This document shows positions 6,847 to 13,338 of a stretch of DNA of 17,077 nucleotides, piece after piece (within the stretch, counting starts at the first letter, position 1; each line of letters begins with the position of its first letter). The stretch spans positions 1 to 17,077 of the forward strand of contig CADDYT010000138.1 of the NCBI GenBank assembly GCA_902810755.1, written 5' to 3'. A program made the position numbers and the translations under genes. The notes below the pieces were generated by a model. The model was not told the DNA's origin and did not search any database. It saw nothing but the letters and a program-made list of their open reading frames with translations. This DNA comes from Chloroflexota bacterium (GTDB taxonomy: Bacteria > Chloroflexota > Ktedonobacteria > Ktedonobacterales > Ktedonobacteraceae).

Positions 6847-6927
6847 ACGCGGTCCTGTAGCCTGTAGGCGCCGATTTCATCGCACGCCGCGCCGCTTGAT
6901 GGGCGCCTACAGGCTACAGGACCGCGT
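6847..6927. repeat. Perfect 26-bp inverted repeat between convergent genes
   Basis: Positions 6847-6872 (ACGCGGTCCTGTAGCCTG...) and 6902-6927 are exact reverse complements with a 29-nt spacer. The spacer itself can close with CATC/GATG. The repeat fills the 92-bp gap between the 3' ends of the membrane protein and NTF2-like genes and touches the latter's stop codon. It may act as a bidirectional terminator, though no T-run follows on either strand. The core GTAGGCGCC resembles a dispersed palindromic repeat. Confidence 0.8.
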
Positions 6928-7292
6928 CATTTCTCTTTGATGGTGCAAGACACAGTCTGGTACTGGATAAGGCCATCCTTGAAGACGAAGGTGTCGACGC
7001 CATCGGAGACGCTGGCTTTGACGGAGTCCGCCGTCCAGAGCAGGAAGAGGATGTTGTCGACGTAGGTGGTGCGCACACCCCACTGTGCCTTCGGCAGGGC
7101 TTGAAAGACACCGGCAAAGAACTGGCGAATGGCCTCTTTGCCGCGCAACACGCTATCAGGCGTAATCAGCGCCGCGTCCTCGGCATAGTCCAGCACGGTT
7201 GCGTCCAGGTCCTCGGCGCCCAGCGCCTGGGCATGGTGCGTGAAAATCTCTTCCGGCGTCCGCTTCGACAGCTCGGTCACATTCTGGGTCAT
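6927..7292 (-). CDS. NTF2-like / SnoaL-like domain protein
   Basis: 121 aa, with GGGAGG about 11 nt upstream of ATG 7292. The pattern is typical of the SnoaL/NTF2-like cone fold. An N-terminal helix EEIFTHHAQALGAEDLDATVLDYAEDAALITPDSVLRGKEAIRQFFAGVFQAL carries the family phrase YAEDA...RGKEAIRQFF. It is followed by alternating strands (WGVRTTYVDNILFLLWTAD...DGVDTFVFKDGLIQYQTVSCTI). Members are small ligand-binding proteins or enzymes such as isomerases and hydrolases, and the sequence gives no indication of the ligand. The length is normal for the family. It is probably a single-gene transcript, convergent with the membrane protein gene. Positions 7293-7493 upstream show no further gene. Confidence 0.85.
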   Translation of the reverse strand: MTQNVTELSKRTPEEIFTHHAQALGAEDLDATVLDYAEDAALITPDSVLRGKEAIRQFFAGVFQALPKAQWGVRTTYVDNILFLLWTADSVKASVSDGVDTFVFKDGLIQYQTVSCTIKEK

Positions 7293-7493
7293 GATTGATT
7301 GTACCTCCCTGGAGTTGCTGCAACAATTACGCTTCCTTATCTACAGAGGCGACAATACGAGGAAATACCACTGAAAAGTATAGATTCGTTCTCGCCACAT
7401 GGCAAGAGGGGGAATTTCTCTCGCTGAAATTGCGTTATCGTCTATGGGAGTCGGCAATTCCTGCCACTTCCCGAAAAAGAGGCCCAAAACCTA

Positions 7494-7522
7494 TTTACAA
7501 TTCTCTGCCGATATGCTATTAT
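7494..7522 (+). promoter_or_regulatory. Promoter of tRNA-Ala(CGC)
   Basis: TTTACA (7494-7499), a 17-bp spacer and TATTAT (7517-7522). The predicted start is near 7529, six nt before the mature tRNA. Confidence 0.65.
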
Positions 7523-7534
7523 CATTTCTGCCCA

Positions 7535-7607
7535 GGGGATGTAGCTCAGCTGGGAGAGCGCGACAATCGCACTGTCGAGGTCAGGGGTTCGAGCCCCCTC
7601 ATCTCCA
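7535..7607 (+). tRNA. tRNA-Ala (anticodon CGC)
   Basis: A 73-nt cloverleaf is complete: acceptor GGGGATG/CATCTCC, D arm GCTC/GAGC, anticodon stem CGACA/TGTCG with loop ATCGCAC (anticodon CGC, 7568-7570), and T arm AGGGG-TTCGAGC-CCCCT. The G3:U70 pair, the alanine identity element, is present, with discriminator A73. CC but not A of the 3' CCA is encoded (next base T), so the end must be completed after transcription. It decodes GCG. Confidence 0.93.
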
Positions 7608-7656
7608 CCTTGCTTCCCGACTACCATGACTTTTGGATAAGGACAGGGAAAATGCC

Positions 7657-7685
7657 TTGCAAATAGCAAAGCATTGTGATATAGT
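7657..7685 (+). promoter_or_regulatory. Promoter of the T-box / tRNA-Ala(GGC) / leuS transcript
   Basis: TTGCAA (7657-7662), a 17-bp spacer and TATAGT (7680-7685). The predicted start near 7691 is immediately before the T-box Stem I sequence. Confidence 0.6.
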
Positions 7686-7951
7686 ACGGGAGCAATAAAC
7701 AGTTGCAGCGATCAGGAGTAGTAGGCCAGACTGATTGCGAAACAGAGAGCAGCCGGGTGGTGCGAGGCTGTAAACGCAAAGAAGTGACCGAACTCGCCTG
7801 GGAGCAAAAGGTGTGAACGTTTTTGCCGGTGGTCTATAGAAGTATCTATGAGTACCGGCGGCAAGCCTAGCACTTTTCGGGACGCCCGTTATCGCGTGGA
7901 ATGAGTGTATATCAGACTCATTCTTATTCTCGTATCGTTCGTACCACGTCT

Positions 7952-8027
7952 GGGCCTGTAGCGCAGCTGGGAGAGCGCCTCCATGGCATGGAGGAGGTCA
8001 GGGGTTCGAATCCCCTCAGGTCCACCA
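7952..8027 (+). tRNA. tRNA-Ala (anticodon GGC) embedded in the T-box leader
   Basis: 76 nt including an encoded CCA (8025-8027). Acceptor GGGCCTG/CAGGTCC with the G3:U70 alanine signal, D arm GCGC/GAGC (one imperfect pair), anticodon stem CCTCC/GGAGG with loop ATGGCAT (anticodon GGC, 7985-7987), and T arm AGGGG-TTCGAAT-CCCCT. It decodes GCC and GCU. No convincing promoter lies in 7860-7951 and a short T-run (8028-8032) follows. It therefore appears to be released from the T-box transcript by processing. Confidence 0.95.
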
Positions 8028-8038
8028 TTTTTATCCTT

Positions 8039-8069
8039 CTCGTTTCGGATCTGTACGAGGCGAGACGAG
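8039..8069 (+). promoter_or_regulatory. Hairpin between tRNA-Ala(GGC) and the T-box antiterminator
   Basis: CTCGTTTCG (8039-8047) pairs with CGAGACGAG (8061-8069), with one G-T pair and a 13-nt loop. Its place just before the antiterminator fits Stem III of a T-box leader. Confidence 0.45.
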
Positions 8070-8122
8070 CGCGAGAATGAATTTGATATAAAGTCAGGGT
8101 GGTACCACGGAATTGCTCTACG

Positions 8123-8153
8123 CCTTTCGTCCCGAGGGATGAAAGGTTTTTTT
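8123..8153 (+). terminator. T-box-controlled terminator before leuS
   Basis: CCTTTCGTCCC (8123-8133) pairs with GGGATGAAAGG (8136-8146), one G-T pair, followed by seven T (8147-8153). CGTCCC in the left arm can instead pair with AGGG of the T-box sequence to form the antiterminator. Confidence 0.92.
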
Positions 8154-8242
8154 ATTGCCGTTTGTTTTCAGGAAATTGTGTATTCGGCATTCATTGCGTA
8201 TTCGTCATTCATCATGAAGGAGAGAAGGGAGCGAGAAAGGTT

Positions 8243-10717
8243 ATGATTACGCGAACAAAGTATAATCCGAAAGAAATTGAACCGAGATGGCAGAAGCGGT
8301 GGGAGGAGGAACGTCTCTATCACGCTCCCGACAACTCGCCGAAGCCGAAATTTTATCACCTGGTGATGTTTCCCTACCCGTCTGGCGACCTGCATATGGG
8401 CCACTGGTATAACTATTCGCCGTTTGACGCCTATGGCCGCTTTATGCGCATGCAGGGCTATAATGTGATGCAGCCCATCGGCTTCGATGCCTTTGGCCTG
8501 CCTGCGGAGAATGCCGCCATCAAACGCGGGGTGCAGGCGCGCACATGGACACTGGCGAACGTCGAGAATATGCGCAAGCAACTGCGTATGATGGGCGCGG
8601 GCTGGGACTGGGAGCGTGAAGTTGTCACCTGCCTGCCCGACTATTATAAGTGGACGCAATGGCTGTTCCTGCAATTCTACAAGCATGGGCTGGCCTATCG
8701 CACGAAAGCGCCCGCCAACTGGTGTCCCGGCTGCAATACGACGCTGGCGAACGAGCAGGTGCTGGCCAATGGTACTTGCGAACGCTGCGGCAGCACCGTG
8801 GAGCGGCGCGAGATTGACCAGTGGCTACTGCGCATCACCGCCTATGCCGAAGAACTGCTGAACTTCGATGAGATCGAGTGGCCGGAAAAGACGGTCACCA
8901 TGCAGCGCAACTGGATCGGGCGCAGCGAGGGCGCGGAGATTCGCTTCTACACCGAGATCGAGGGCAGGCGCGAGGAGATTCCGGTCTTCACCACACGCCC
9001 GGACACAATTTACGGCGCGACCTTCTTCGTACTGGCCCCCGAACATCCGCTGGTCGAGAAGATCACCACGCCCGAACAGCGCGCCGCCGTCGAGGCTTAC
9101 GTGGAGCAGGCGCGGCGCATGACCGAGATCGAGCGCATGAGTACGGAGAAGGAGAAGACGGGCGTCTTCACCGGCGGCTACGTCACCAACCCGGTCAGCG
9201 GCGAGAAGGTTCCCGTCTGGATCGCCGACTACGTGCTGATGGGCTACGGCTCGGGCGCGATCATGGGCGTTCCCGCCCACGACCAGCGCGACTTCGAGTT
9301 TGCGCGCAAGTTCGGCATTCCCATCGTCGAGGTCATCCGGCCCGAAGGTGAGGAGCCGAGCAACCCGGAAACATGGACGGAGGCGCGTGTCGCGCAGGGG
9401 ACGATGGTCAATTCCGGCCCCTTCAGCGGCACGCCCGGCGAGGAGGCCATCGCGAAGGTCACGCGCTACCTGGAGGAGCAGGGCATCGGCAAGTTTATGG
9501 TCACCTATCGCCTGCGTGACTGGCTGATCAGCCGCCAGAGGTACTGGGGCGCGCCCATCCCCATCGTCTACTGCCCGCAGCATGGCACCGTTCCCGTACC
9601 GGAGGAGCAGCTGCCCGTCTGGCTGCCGGAGAACGTGCAGTTCAAGCCCACCGGGGAGTCGCCGCTGCGCTACGAGCCGGAGTTTCTGAACACGACCTGC
9701 CCCATCTGCGGCGGTCCTGCCACACGCGAGGCCGATACGATGGACACCTTCATCTGTTCGTCCTGGTACTTCCTGCGCTACGCCGACGCACACAACAATG
9801 AGCAGGCATGGAGCATGGAGAAGATAGCGCGCTGGCTGCCCGTCGATCAGTACGTCGGCGGCGCGGAACATGCCGTGATGCACCTGCTGTACGCGCGCTT
9901 CTTCGTCAAGGCGCTGCGCGATATGGGCTACCTGAACTTCAACGAGCCGTTCAAACGCCTGTATCATCAGGGCATGGTGCTGGGCGCCGACGGGCAGAAG
10001 ATGTCCAAGTCGCGCGGCAACGTCGAAGCGCCCGACAAGTACGTCGAGAAGTACGGGGCCGATACCGTCCGCCTGTACATGATGTTCATCGGGCCATTCG
10101 ATCAGGGCGGCTCGTTTATCCCGGAAAACCTGGAGGGCGTCTGGCGTTTCCTGAACCGCTTCTGGAGCCTGGTCACCGATAGCTGGGTCACGGGCAGCGT
10201 CAGTAGCGAGGAGACGGCGGAGAGTCGGGCTATCGAGCGCCTGCGCCACAAGACCATCCAGCGCGTCACGGAAGACCTGCGCGAGTTCCGCTTCAACACA
10301 GCTCTGGCCGCGCTGATGGAAGCCAACAACATCATGCTGAAACAGCAACACGAGCCGGTTGCGCGCACGGCCATCTACCGTCGCATGCTGGAAACGATGA
10401 TGCAATTGCTGGCTCCGATGGCCCCGCACATCACCGAGGAGCTGTGGCATCTAACCGGCCATAGCGGTAGCATCCACGTGACCGAATGGCCAACCTATAA
10501 CGAGGCGATGGTGCAGGACGAGACCTTCACGCTGGTGCTGCAGGTCAACGGCAAAGTGCGCGAGCGCGTCGAGGTAGCGACGACCATCAGCGAGCAGGAG
10601 GCACGCGCGCTGGCGCTGAGCAACCCGCGTGTCGCTTCGTTCATCGGCGAGTCGACTGTGCAGAAAGTCATCTACGTCCCCGGTCGTCTGGTCAACGTCG
10701 TCGTCAACAACGGGTAA
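8243..10717 (+). CDS. leuS: Leucyl-tRNA synthetase
   Basis: 824 aa, full length for bacterial LeuRS. It charges tRNA-Leu with leucine in the cytoplasm. The start MITRTKYNPKEIEPRWQKRW at 8243 matches the family N terminus, with AAGGGAG (8225-8231) upstream; the frame is open farther upstream only because it crosses the leader. The class I signatures are HMGH (residues 51-54) and KMSKS (586-590). A zinc-type cluster CPGC (161-164) and CERC (179-182) lies in the catalytic insert. The CP1 editing domain has TTRPDTIYG (250-258) and GVPAHDQRDF with Asp347, the residue that holds the amino group of mischarged amino acids, so proofreading looks intact. The C-terminal anticodon-binding and LeuS-C regions (about 680-824) are present. 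Expression is expected to be induced by uncharged tRNA-Leu through the T-box leader. Confidence 0.98.
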   Translation: MITRTKYNPKEIEPRWQKRWEEERLYHAPDNSPKPKFYHLVMFPYPSGDLHMGHWYNYSPFDAYGRFMRMQGYNVMQPIGFDAFGLPAENAAIKRGVQARTWTLANVENMRKQLRMMGAGWDWEREVVTCLPDYYKWTQWLFLQFYKHGLAYRTKAPANWCPGCNTTLANEQVLANGTCERCGSTVERREIDQWLLRITAYAEELLNFDEIEWPEKTVTMQRNWIGRSEGAEIRFYTEIEGRREEIPVFTTRPDTIYGATFFVLAPEHPLVEKITTPEQRAAVEAYVEQARRMTEIERMSTEKEKTGVFTGGYVTNPVSGEKVPVWIADYVLMGYGSGAIMGVPAHDQRDFEFARKFGIPIVEVIRPEGEEPSNPETWTEARVAQGTMVNSGPFSGTPGEEAIAKVTRYLEEQGIGKFMVTYRLRDWLISRQRYWGAPIPIVYCPQHGTVPVPEEQLPVWLPENVQFKPTGESPLRYEPEFLNTTCPICGGPATREADTMDTFICSSWYFLRYADAHNNEQAWSMEKIARWLPVDQYVGGAEHAVMHLLYARFFVKALRDMGYLNFNEPFKRLYHQGMVLGADGQKMSKSRGNVEAPDKYVEKYGADTVRLYMMFIGPFDQGGSFIPENLEGVWRFLNRFWSLVTDSWVTGSVSSEETAESRAIERLRHKTIQRVTEDLREFRFNTALAALMEANNIMLKQQHEPVARTAIYRRMLETMMQLLAPMAPHITEELWHLTGHSGSIHVTEWPTYNEAMVQDETFTLVLQVNGKVRERVEVATTISEQEARALALSNPRVASFIGESTVQKVIYVPGRLVNVVVNNG

Positions 10718-10732
10718 CGTTTCAAGGGCAAG

Positions 10733-11064
10733 GAAAAGCCGCGACAGGTACAGGCCCAACAGGCACTGGCCTACCAACCCGGGCCAGAGGCCCTGGCCAG
10801 CGACCGTCGATCGCACCCGCCACAGGTCACGCGCCCGCAGGTCACCCGCCACAGGCCATCGCCACCCGCAGGCCATCAGGGGCAGGCCTGTGAACGGCGG
10901 GGGCCTGCTTATACGTGGCCTGTCGGGCGCATTGCCTGTGCGGCTGGCCTGTACATCGACATAGCCTGTGAACGGCGGGTGCTTACTTATACGTGGCCTG
11001 TGCGGCTTGCCTGTACATCGACATGGCCTGGCGGGCGCATGGCCTGGGCCTGTCGCGGCTTTTC
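10733..11064. repeat. 332-bp repeat-rich block with 16-bp terminal inverted repeats
   Basis: GAAAAGCCGCGACAGG (10733-10748) and its exact reverse complement CCTGTCGCGGCTTTTC (11049-11064) bound the block. Inside, GCCTGTGAACGGCGG recurs at 10886 and 10964, and CTTATACGTGGCCTGT at 10908 and 10986 (both 78 bp apart). A TGCGGCT..GCCTGTACATCGACAT segment recurs at 10939 and 11001 (62 bp apart, so one copy has lost 16 bp). Smaller CCCGCAGGYCA and CCACAGGYCA units fill 10815-10876. There is no credible ORF. It could be a MITE-like insertion or a decayed repeat array. I see no clear target-site duplication. Confidence 0.65.
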
Positions 11065-11186
11065 TCTGCGCCTGGAATTTCCCTTTGAAATTTGTAACCT
11101 GCCAACGTTCTCTATAGTAAGACTGTTGTTTAGAACAACCGGGAAGCGCAAAACATCACAGAAATGTCACAGTTCTGGCGCAACCA

Positions 11187-11215
11187 TTCACCTATCGTGA
11201 CGTATTATATATAAG
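11187..11215 (+). promoter_or_regulatory. Candidate promoter for the 75-aa gene
   Basis: TTCACC (11187-11192), a 17-bp spacer and TATAAG (11210-11215), in TATTATATATAAG. The start near 11222 would give a ~370-nt leader. Confidence 0.4.
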
Positions 11216-11221
11216 TGAAAG

Positions 11222-11592
11222 GGTTGGAACTGACCTGCTGATTCTAAAACGTATCAGGAGCAGAAGGAAAAGCGTAAGTAGACAAACGCTCAGCCCGGCG
11301 CTTAACTGGATTGAGACTGGCAGGGGGTATTGCAGGCAACGCGAAGGACCGAAAGTGATGTAGTTCACCGGTTTCCTGTGGGCCAGAAGATAGTCACAGC
11401 GATCATTTCCGTTTATGCTTATTGCAGGAGGAAATAAGTAGTAGCGGTGATGATGTTCTAACAGTAAAGATGGGTGTGTTATTTGAAAATGTATGGGCCG
11501 GGCCTCTCTCAGAAAAAAGGTCGGAGCGGGCAAGCGGCCAATGTAAAAAATGATGAGGCGGTACGCCTTCTAACAGGCGAAAGGATACTGAG
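11222..11592 (+). other. Long, possibly structured leader or small RNA; no gene seen
   Basis: No ORF here is convincing in length or start. Visible pairings are AGCGT/ACGCT near 11270-11290, an outer CTGGC...GCCAG pair spanning about 11317-11385 that encloses a GGACCG/CGGTTTCC hairpin, ATTTCC/GGAAAT around 11405-11436, and a small AGGCG-GTA-CGCCT hairpin about 20 nt before the ribosome site of the 75-aa gene. I do not recognise a known riboswitch, SRP, 6S, RNase P or tmRNA core. The segment 11065-11186 before it shows nothing. Confidence 0.3.
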
Positions 11593-11820
11593 ATGAATCC
11601 ACAAACCCACTCTGAAGAAGAAATCACTATTGTTCCGGGTGTCGAGAACGCCGTTGCTGAGACGGAGATTCTGGCCCAGTGTGGCTTCACGCCGGATGAA
11701 ATCGTCTCTGTCCTCTGGCTGCGTCAGTGGTACGAGAACGGCGGCAGCGACCGTATCGAGATCGTGCGCCGCCTGGAATTCATCAAGCGCCTGGTCCTCA
11801 GCGGCAAACTCGAACCGTGA
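11593..11820 (+). CDS. Small hypothetical protein, 75 aa
   Basis: AAGGA (11581-11585) lies 7 nt before ATG 11593. The protein is acidic and soluble, with an N-terminal flexible part (MNPQTHSEEEITIVPGVEN) and a predicted helical region: TEILAQCGFTPDEIVSVLWLRQWYENGGSDRIEIVRRLEFIKRLVLSGKLEP. No family is recognised. The pattern (a helix, GFTPDEI, a helix with RQWYENGGSDR, a basic helix) looks like a small helical fold rather than a random ORF. It ends at a strong hairpin and lies 222 bp before the Get3/ArsA-like gene. The two may be functionally linked, but the hairpin suggests separate transcripts. Confidence 0.65.
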   Translation: MNPQTHSEEEITIVPGVENAVAETEILAQCGFTPDEIVSVLWLRQWYENGGSDRIEIVRRLEFIKRLVLSGKLEP

Positions 11821-11847
11821 TCCTTCTTTTTAAGATATATTATATAG

Positions 11848-11892
11848 AAAGCGCGAGGGCGAGCGCGGCATACGTGTTCGCCCTCGCGCTTT
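11848..11892. terminator. Strong 15-bp hairpin after the 75-aa gene
   Basis: AAAGCGCGAGGGCGA (11848-11862) pairs perfectly with TCGCCCTCGCGCTTT (11878-11892) around a 15-nt loop. The + strand tail is only three T, while the opposite strand has a T-rich tail. It is most likely a terminator, possibly bidirectional. Confidence 0.65.
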
Positions 11893-12042
11893 GCTATGAG
11901 GTGAATGCATTGATATCGCAGTACCTTTTTCACGGTCACGGGAAACCATATAACCGGCGGGGAGTCGCATACGTAGAAGTAAGTGAAGATAGCAACGAGG
12001 CACGCTCCTGTGCCGGTGAGAAATTAAGGAATAGTAATCAGT

Positions 12043-13227
12043 ATGCGCATTATCCTCTATCTTGGCAAGGGCGGAGTGGGGAAGACGACCATTTCCGCCG
12101 CTACCGCCGTGCGCTCCGCTATGTCTGGCAAACGCACGCTCGTCGTCAGCACCGACCTGGCGCACAGCCTGGCGGACTGTCTTAATCGCCCGCTCACTTC
12201 CGAGCCAGGCGAAATCGCGCCGAACCTGTGGGCGCAGGAAGTCAACGTTCTCGATGAGATGCGCCGTAGCTGGGGCAAATTGCAGGAGACAATGAGCAGG
12301 CTGCTGCGCCAGCGTGGCATGGACGCGGTGCTGGCCGAAGAGCTGGCCCTCATCCCCGGCATGGACGAGATTGTCAGTCTGATCAACATCTACCGCAACG
12401 CGCAGCAGGGCAACTTCGAGGTGGTTGTTATCGATGCCGCGCCCACCGGTGAGACGGTGCGCCTGCTAAGCATGCCCGATACCTTCCAGATGTACGCCGG
12501 GCGGCTCAACAGCCTGCAAAACAGCCTTGCGCGGCCATTCCTCAAGGCCGTTATTCCCACAACCGAGATACTGGAGGCCGTACAGGTACTCAGCGAGCGC
12601 GTCAAAACGCTGCGCACGGTGCTGACCAACCCGGATATCAGCTCCTATCGCCCGGTGGTCAATCCCGAACGCATGGTCATCAAAGAGGCTCTGCGCGCCG
12701 AAACCTACCTTGCCCTCTTCGGCTACCCCATCGATGCCGTCATCTGCAACCGCGTCATCGCCCCCGGCGACTATCAAGATACGTTCATGCAGGAGATGTA
12801 TCGCAACCAGGAGAAGCTGCGCCTGCAAATTCACCAGACCTTCGCGCCGCTGCCCATCTGGGAAGCTCCTTACTACTCGCACGAAATCCTGGGCGTCAGC
12901 CAGCTTGGCGCGCTGGCGCAGACCATCTTCGGCGACACCGACCCCACGCAAATCTTCTATCGCGGCCCCGTGCAGGAAGTGACGCAGCAAGGCGAGGAAT
13001 ACATCCTGAGCCTGCCGCTGCCGCATGTCGAAATGGACAAAGTGCTGATGACGCGCAAAGGCGACGAAATGATCATCGAGATCGGCAATTTCAAACGCGA
13101 GATCACCCTACCCGCTGTACTCGCCAATCAGGAAGCCACGGTCGCCCGCTTCGTCAACAAGGCCCTCGAAATCCACTTTACGGCCCGCCAGAACGAAGGC
13201 GAGGAAGAGCAGGAGAAATCAGCATGA
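12043..13227 (+). CDS. ArsA/Get3-family ATPase with C-terminal Hsp20-like domain
   Basis: 394 aa; AAGGA (12026-12030) upstream. The N terminus carries the deviant Walker A loop GKGGVGKTT (8-16) with signature Lys9. It continues with the Switch I-type STDLAHSLADCL (about 36-47) and the Switch II motif IDAAPTGETVRLLSMP with Asp131. These define the ArsA/Get3 branch of SIMIBI ATPases, which form nucleotide-gated dimers. Residues about 318-385 (LSLPLPHVEMDKV...GDEMIIEIGNFKREITLP) match the Hsp20/alpha-crystallin-like domain found at the C terminus of many bacterial ArsA-like proteins. The length fits a single ATPase unit, not the duplicated arsenite-pump ArsA. No arsB, arsR or other ars gene is nearby, and no CxxC metal pair typical of eukaryotic Get3 is seen, so an arsenic role is unlikely. 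A chaperone or membrane-protein-handling role is inferred only. It is transcribed alone and ends in a terminator. Confidence 0.93.
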   Translation: MRIILYLGKGGVGKTTISAATAVRSAMSGKRTLVVSTDLAHSLADCLNRPLTSEPGEIAPNLWAQEVNVLDEMRRSWGKLQETMSRLLRQRGMDAVLAEELALIPGMDEIVSLINIYRNAQQGNFEVVVIDAAPTGETVRLLSMPDTFQMYAGRLNSLQNSLARPFLKAVIPTTEILEAVQVLSERVKTLRTVLTNPDISSYRPVVNPERMVIKEALRAETYLALFGYPIDAVICNRVIAPGDYQDTFMQEMYRNQEKLRLQIHQTFAPLPIWEAPYYSHEILGVSQLGALAQTIFGDTDPTQIFYRGPVQEVTQQGEEYILSLPLPHVEMDKVLMTRKGDEMIIEIGNFKREITLPAVLANQEATVARFVNKALEIHFTARQNEGEEEQEKSA

Positions 13228-13252
13228 GGTACCTTAACCGGTACCTCTTTTT
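13226..13252 (+). terminator. Intrinsic terminator overlapping the ATPase stop codon
   Basis: GAGGTACC (13226-13233) pairs with GGTACCTC (13240-13247) around TTAACC, followed by five T. The first two stem bases are part of the TGA stop. The loop plus one base (TTAACCG, 13234-13240) can alternatively pair with CGGTTAA (13254-13260). Confidence 0.9.
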
Positions 13253-13338
13253 ACGGTTAAGTTAGCGAATCCACAGACAACATGCTACGATTGGTAAGAG
13301 AAATCAAAAAGAAAATTCAGGAAAGGATAGTGCCTGTC

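Larger units (their letters stand above)
7691..8153 (+). promoter_or_regulatory. T-box leader of leuS, specifier CTC (Leu), interrupted by a tRNA gene
   Basis: T-box leaders sense uncharged tRNA and let transcription pass a terminator when the cognate amino acid is short. Stem I spans about 7699-7806. It contains the lower GCGATCAGGAGTAGTAGG segment, like the Bacillus glyQS leader as I recall it, then AGAGAGC (7744-7750) and GGTGCGAGGCTG of the distal loops. The specifier region is GAACTCGCCTGGGAG, giving codon CTC at 7793-7795, a leucine codon that fits leuS. A hairpin at 7820-7865 and another at 7895-7948 follow. The conserved T-box AGGGTGGTACCACG is at 8096-8109, with bulge TGGT at 8100-8103 to pair with the tRNA 3' end. 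The competing terminator is at 8123-8153. tRNA-Ala(GGC) lies between the two halves, making the leader about 460 nt long, well above the usual 200-300. Confidence 0.88.

Noticed and set aside
8099..8242. N-terminal extension of leuS
   Set aside because: The frame is open but lies inside the T-box antiterminator and terminator. The LeuRS N terminus is recognisable from 8243.
8825..10450. 541-aa minus-strand ORF opposite leuS
   Set aside because: It is a shadow of the high-GC leuS codon pattern. It has no recognisable domain, and leuS is certain.
10886..11025. CRISPR-like direct repeats
   Set aside because: Only two degenerate copies with no spacer structure and no cas genes in the window.
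11192..11533. 113-aa minus-strand ORF
   Set aside because: No ribosome site or family resemblance, and its composition looks non-coding. The region is better explained as a leader or intergenic RNA.
12043..13227. Arsenite pump ATPase ArsA
   Set aside because: It has a single ATPase unit, a Hsp20-like tail and no ars neighbours, so the pump function is not supported.
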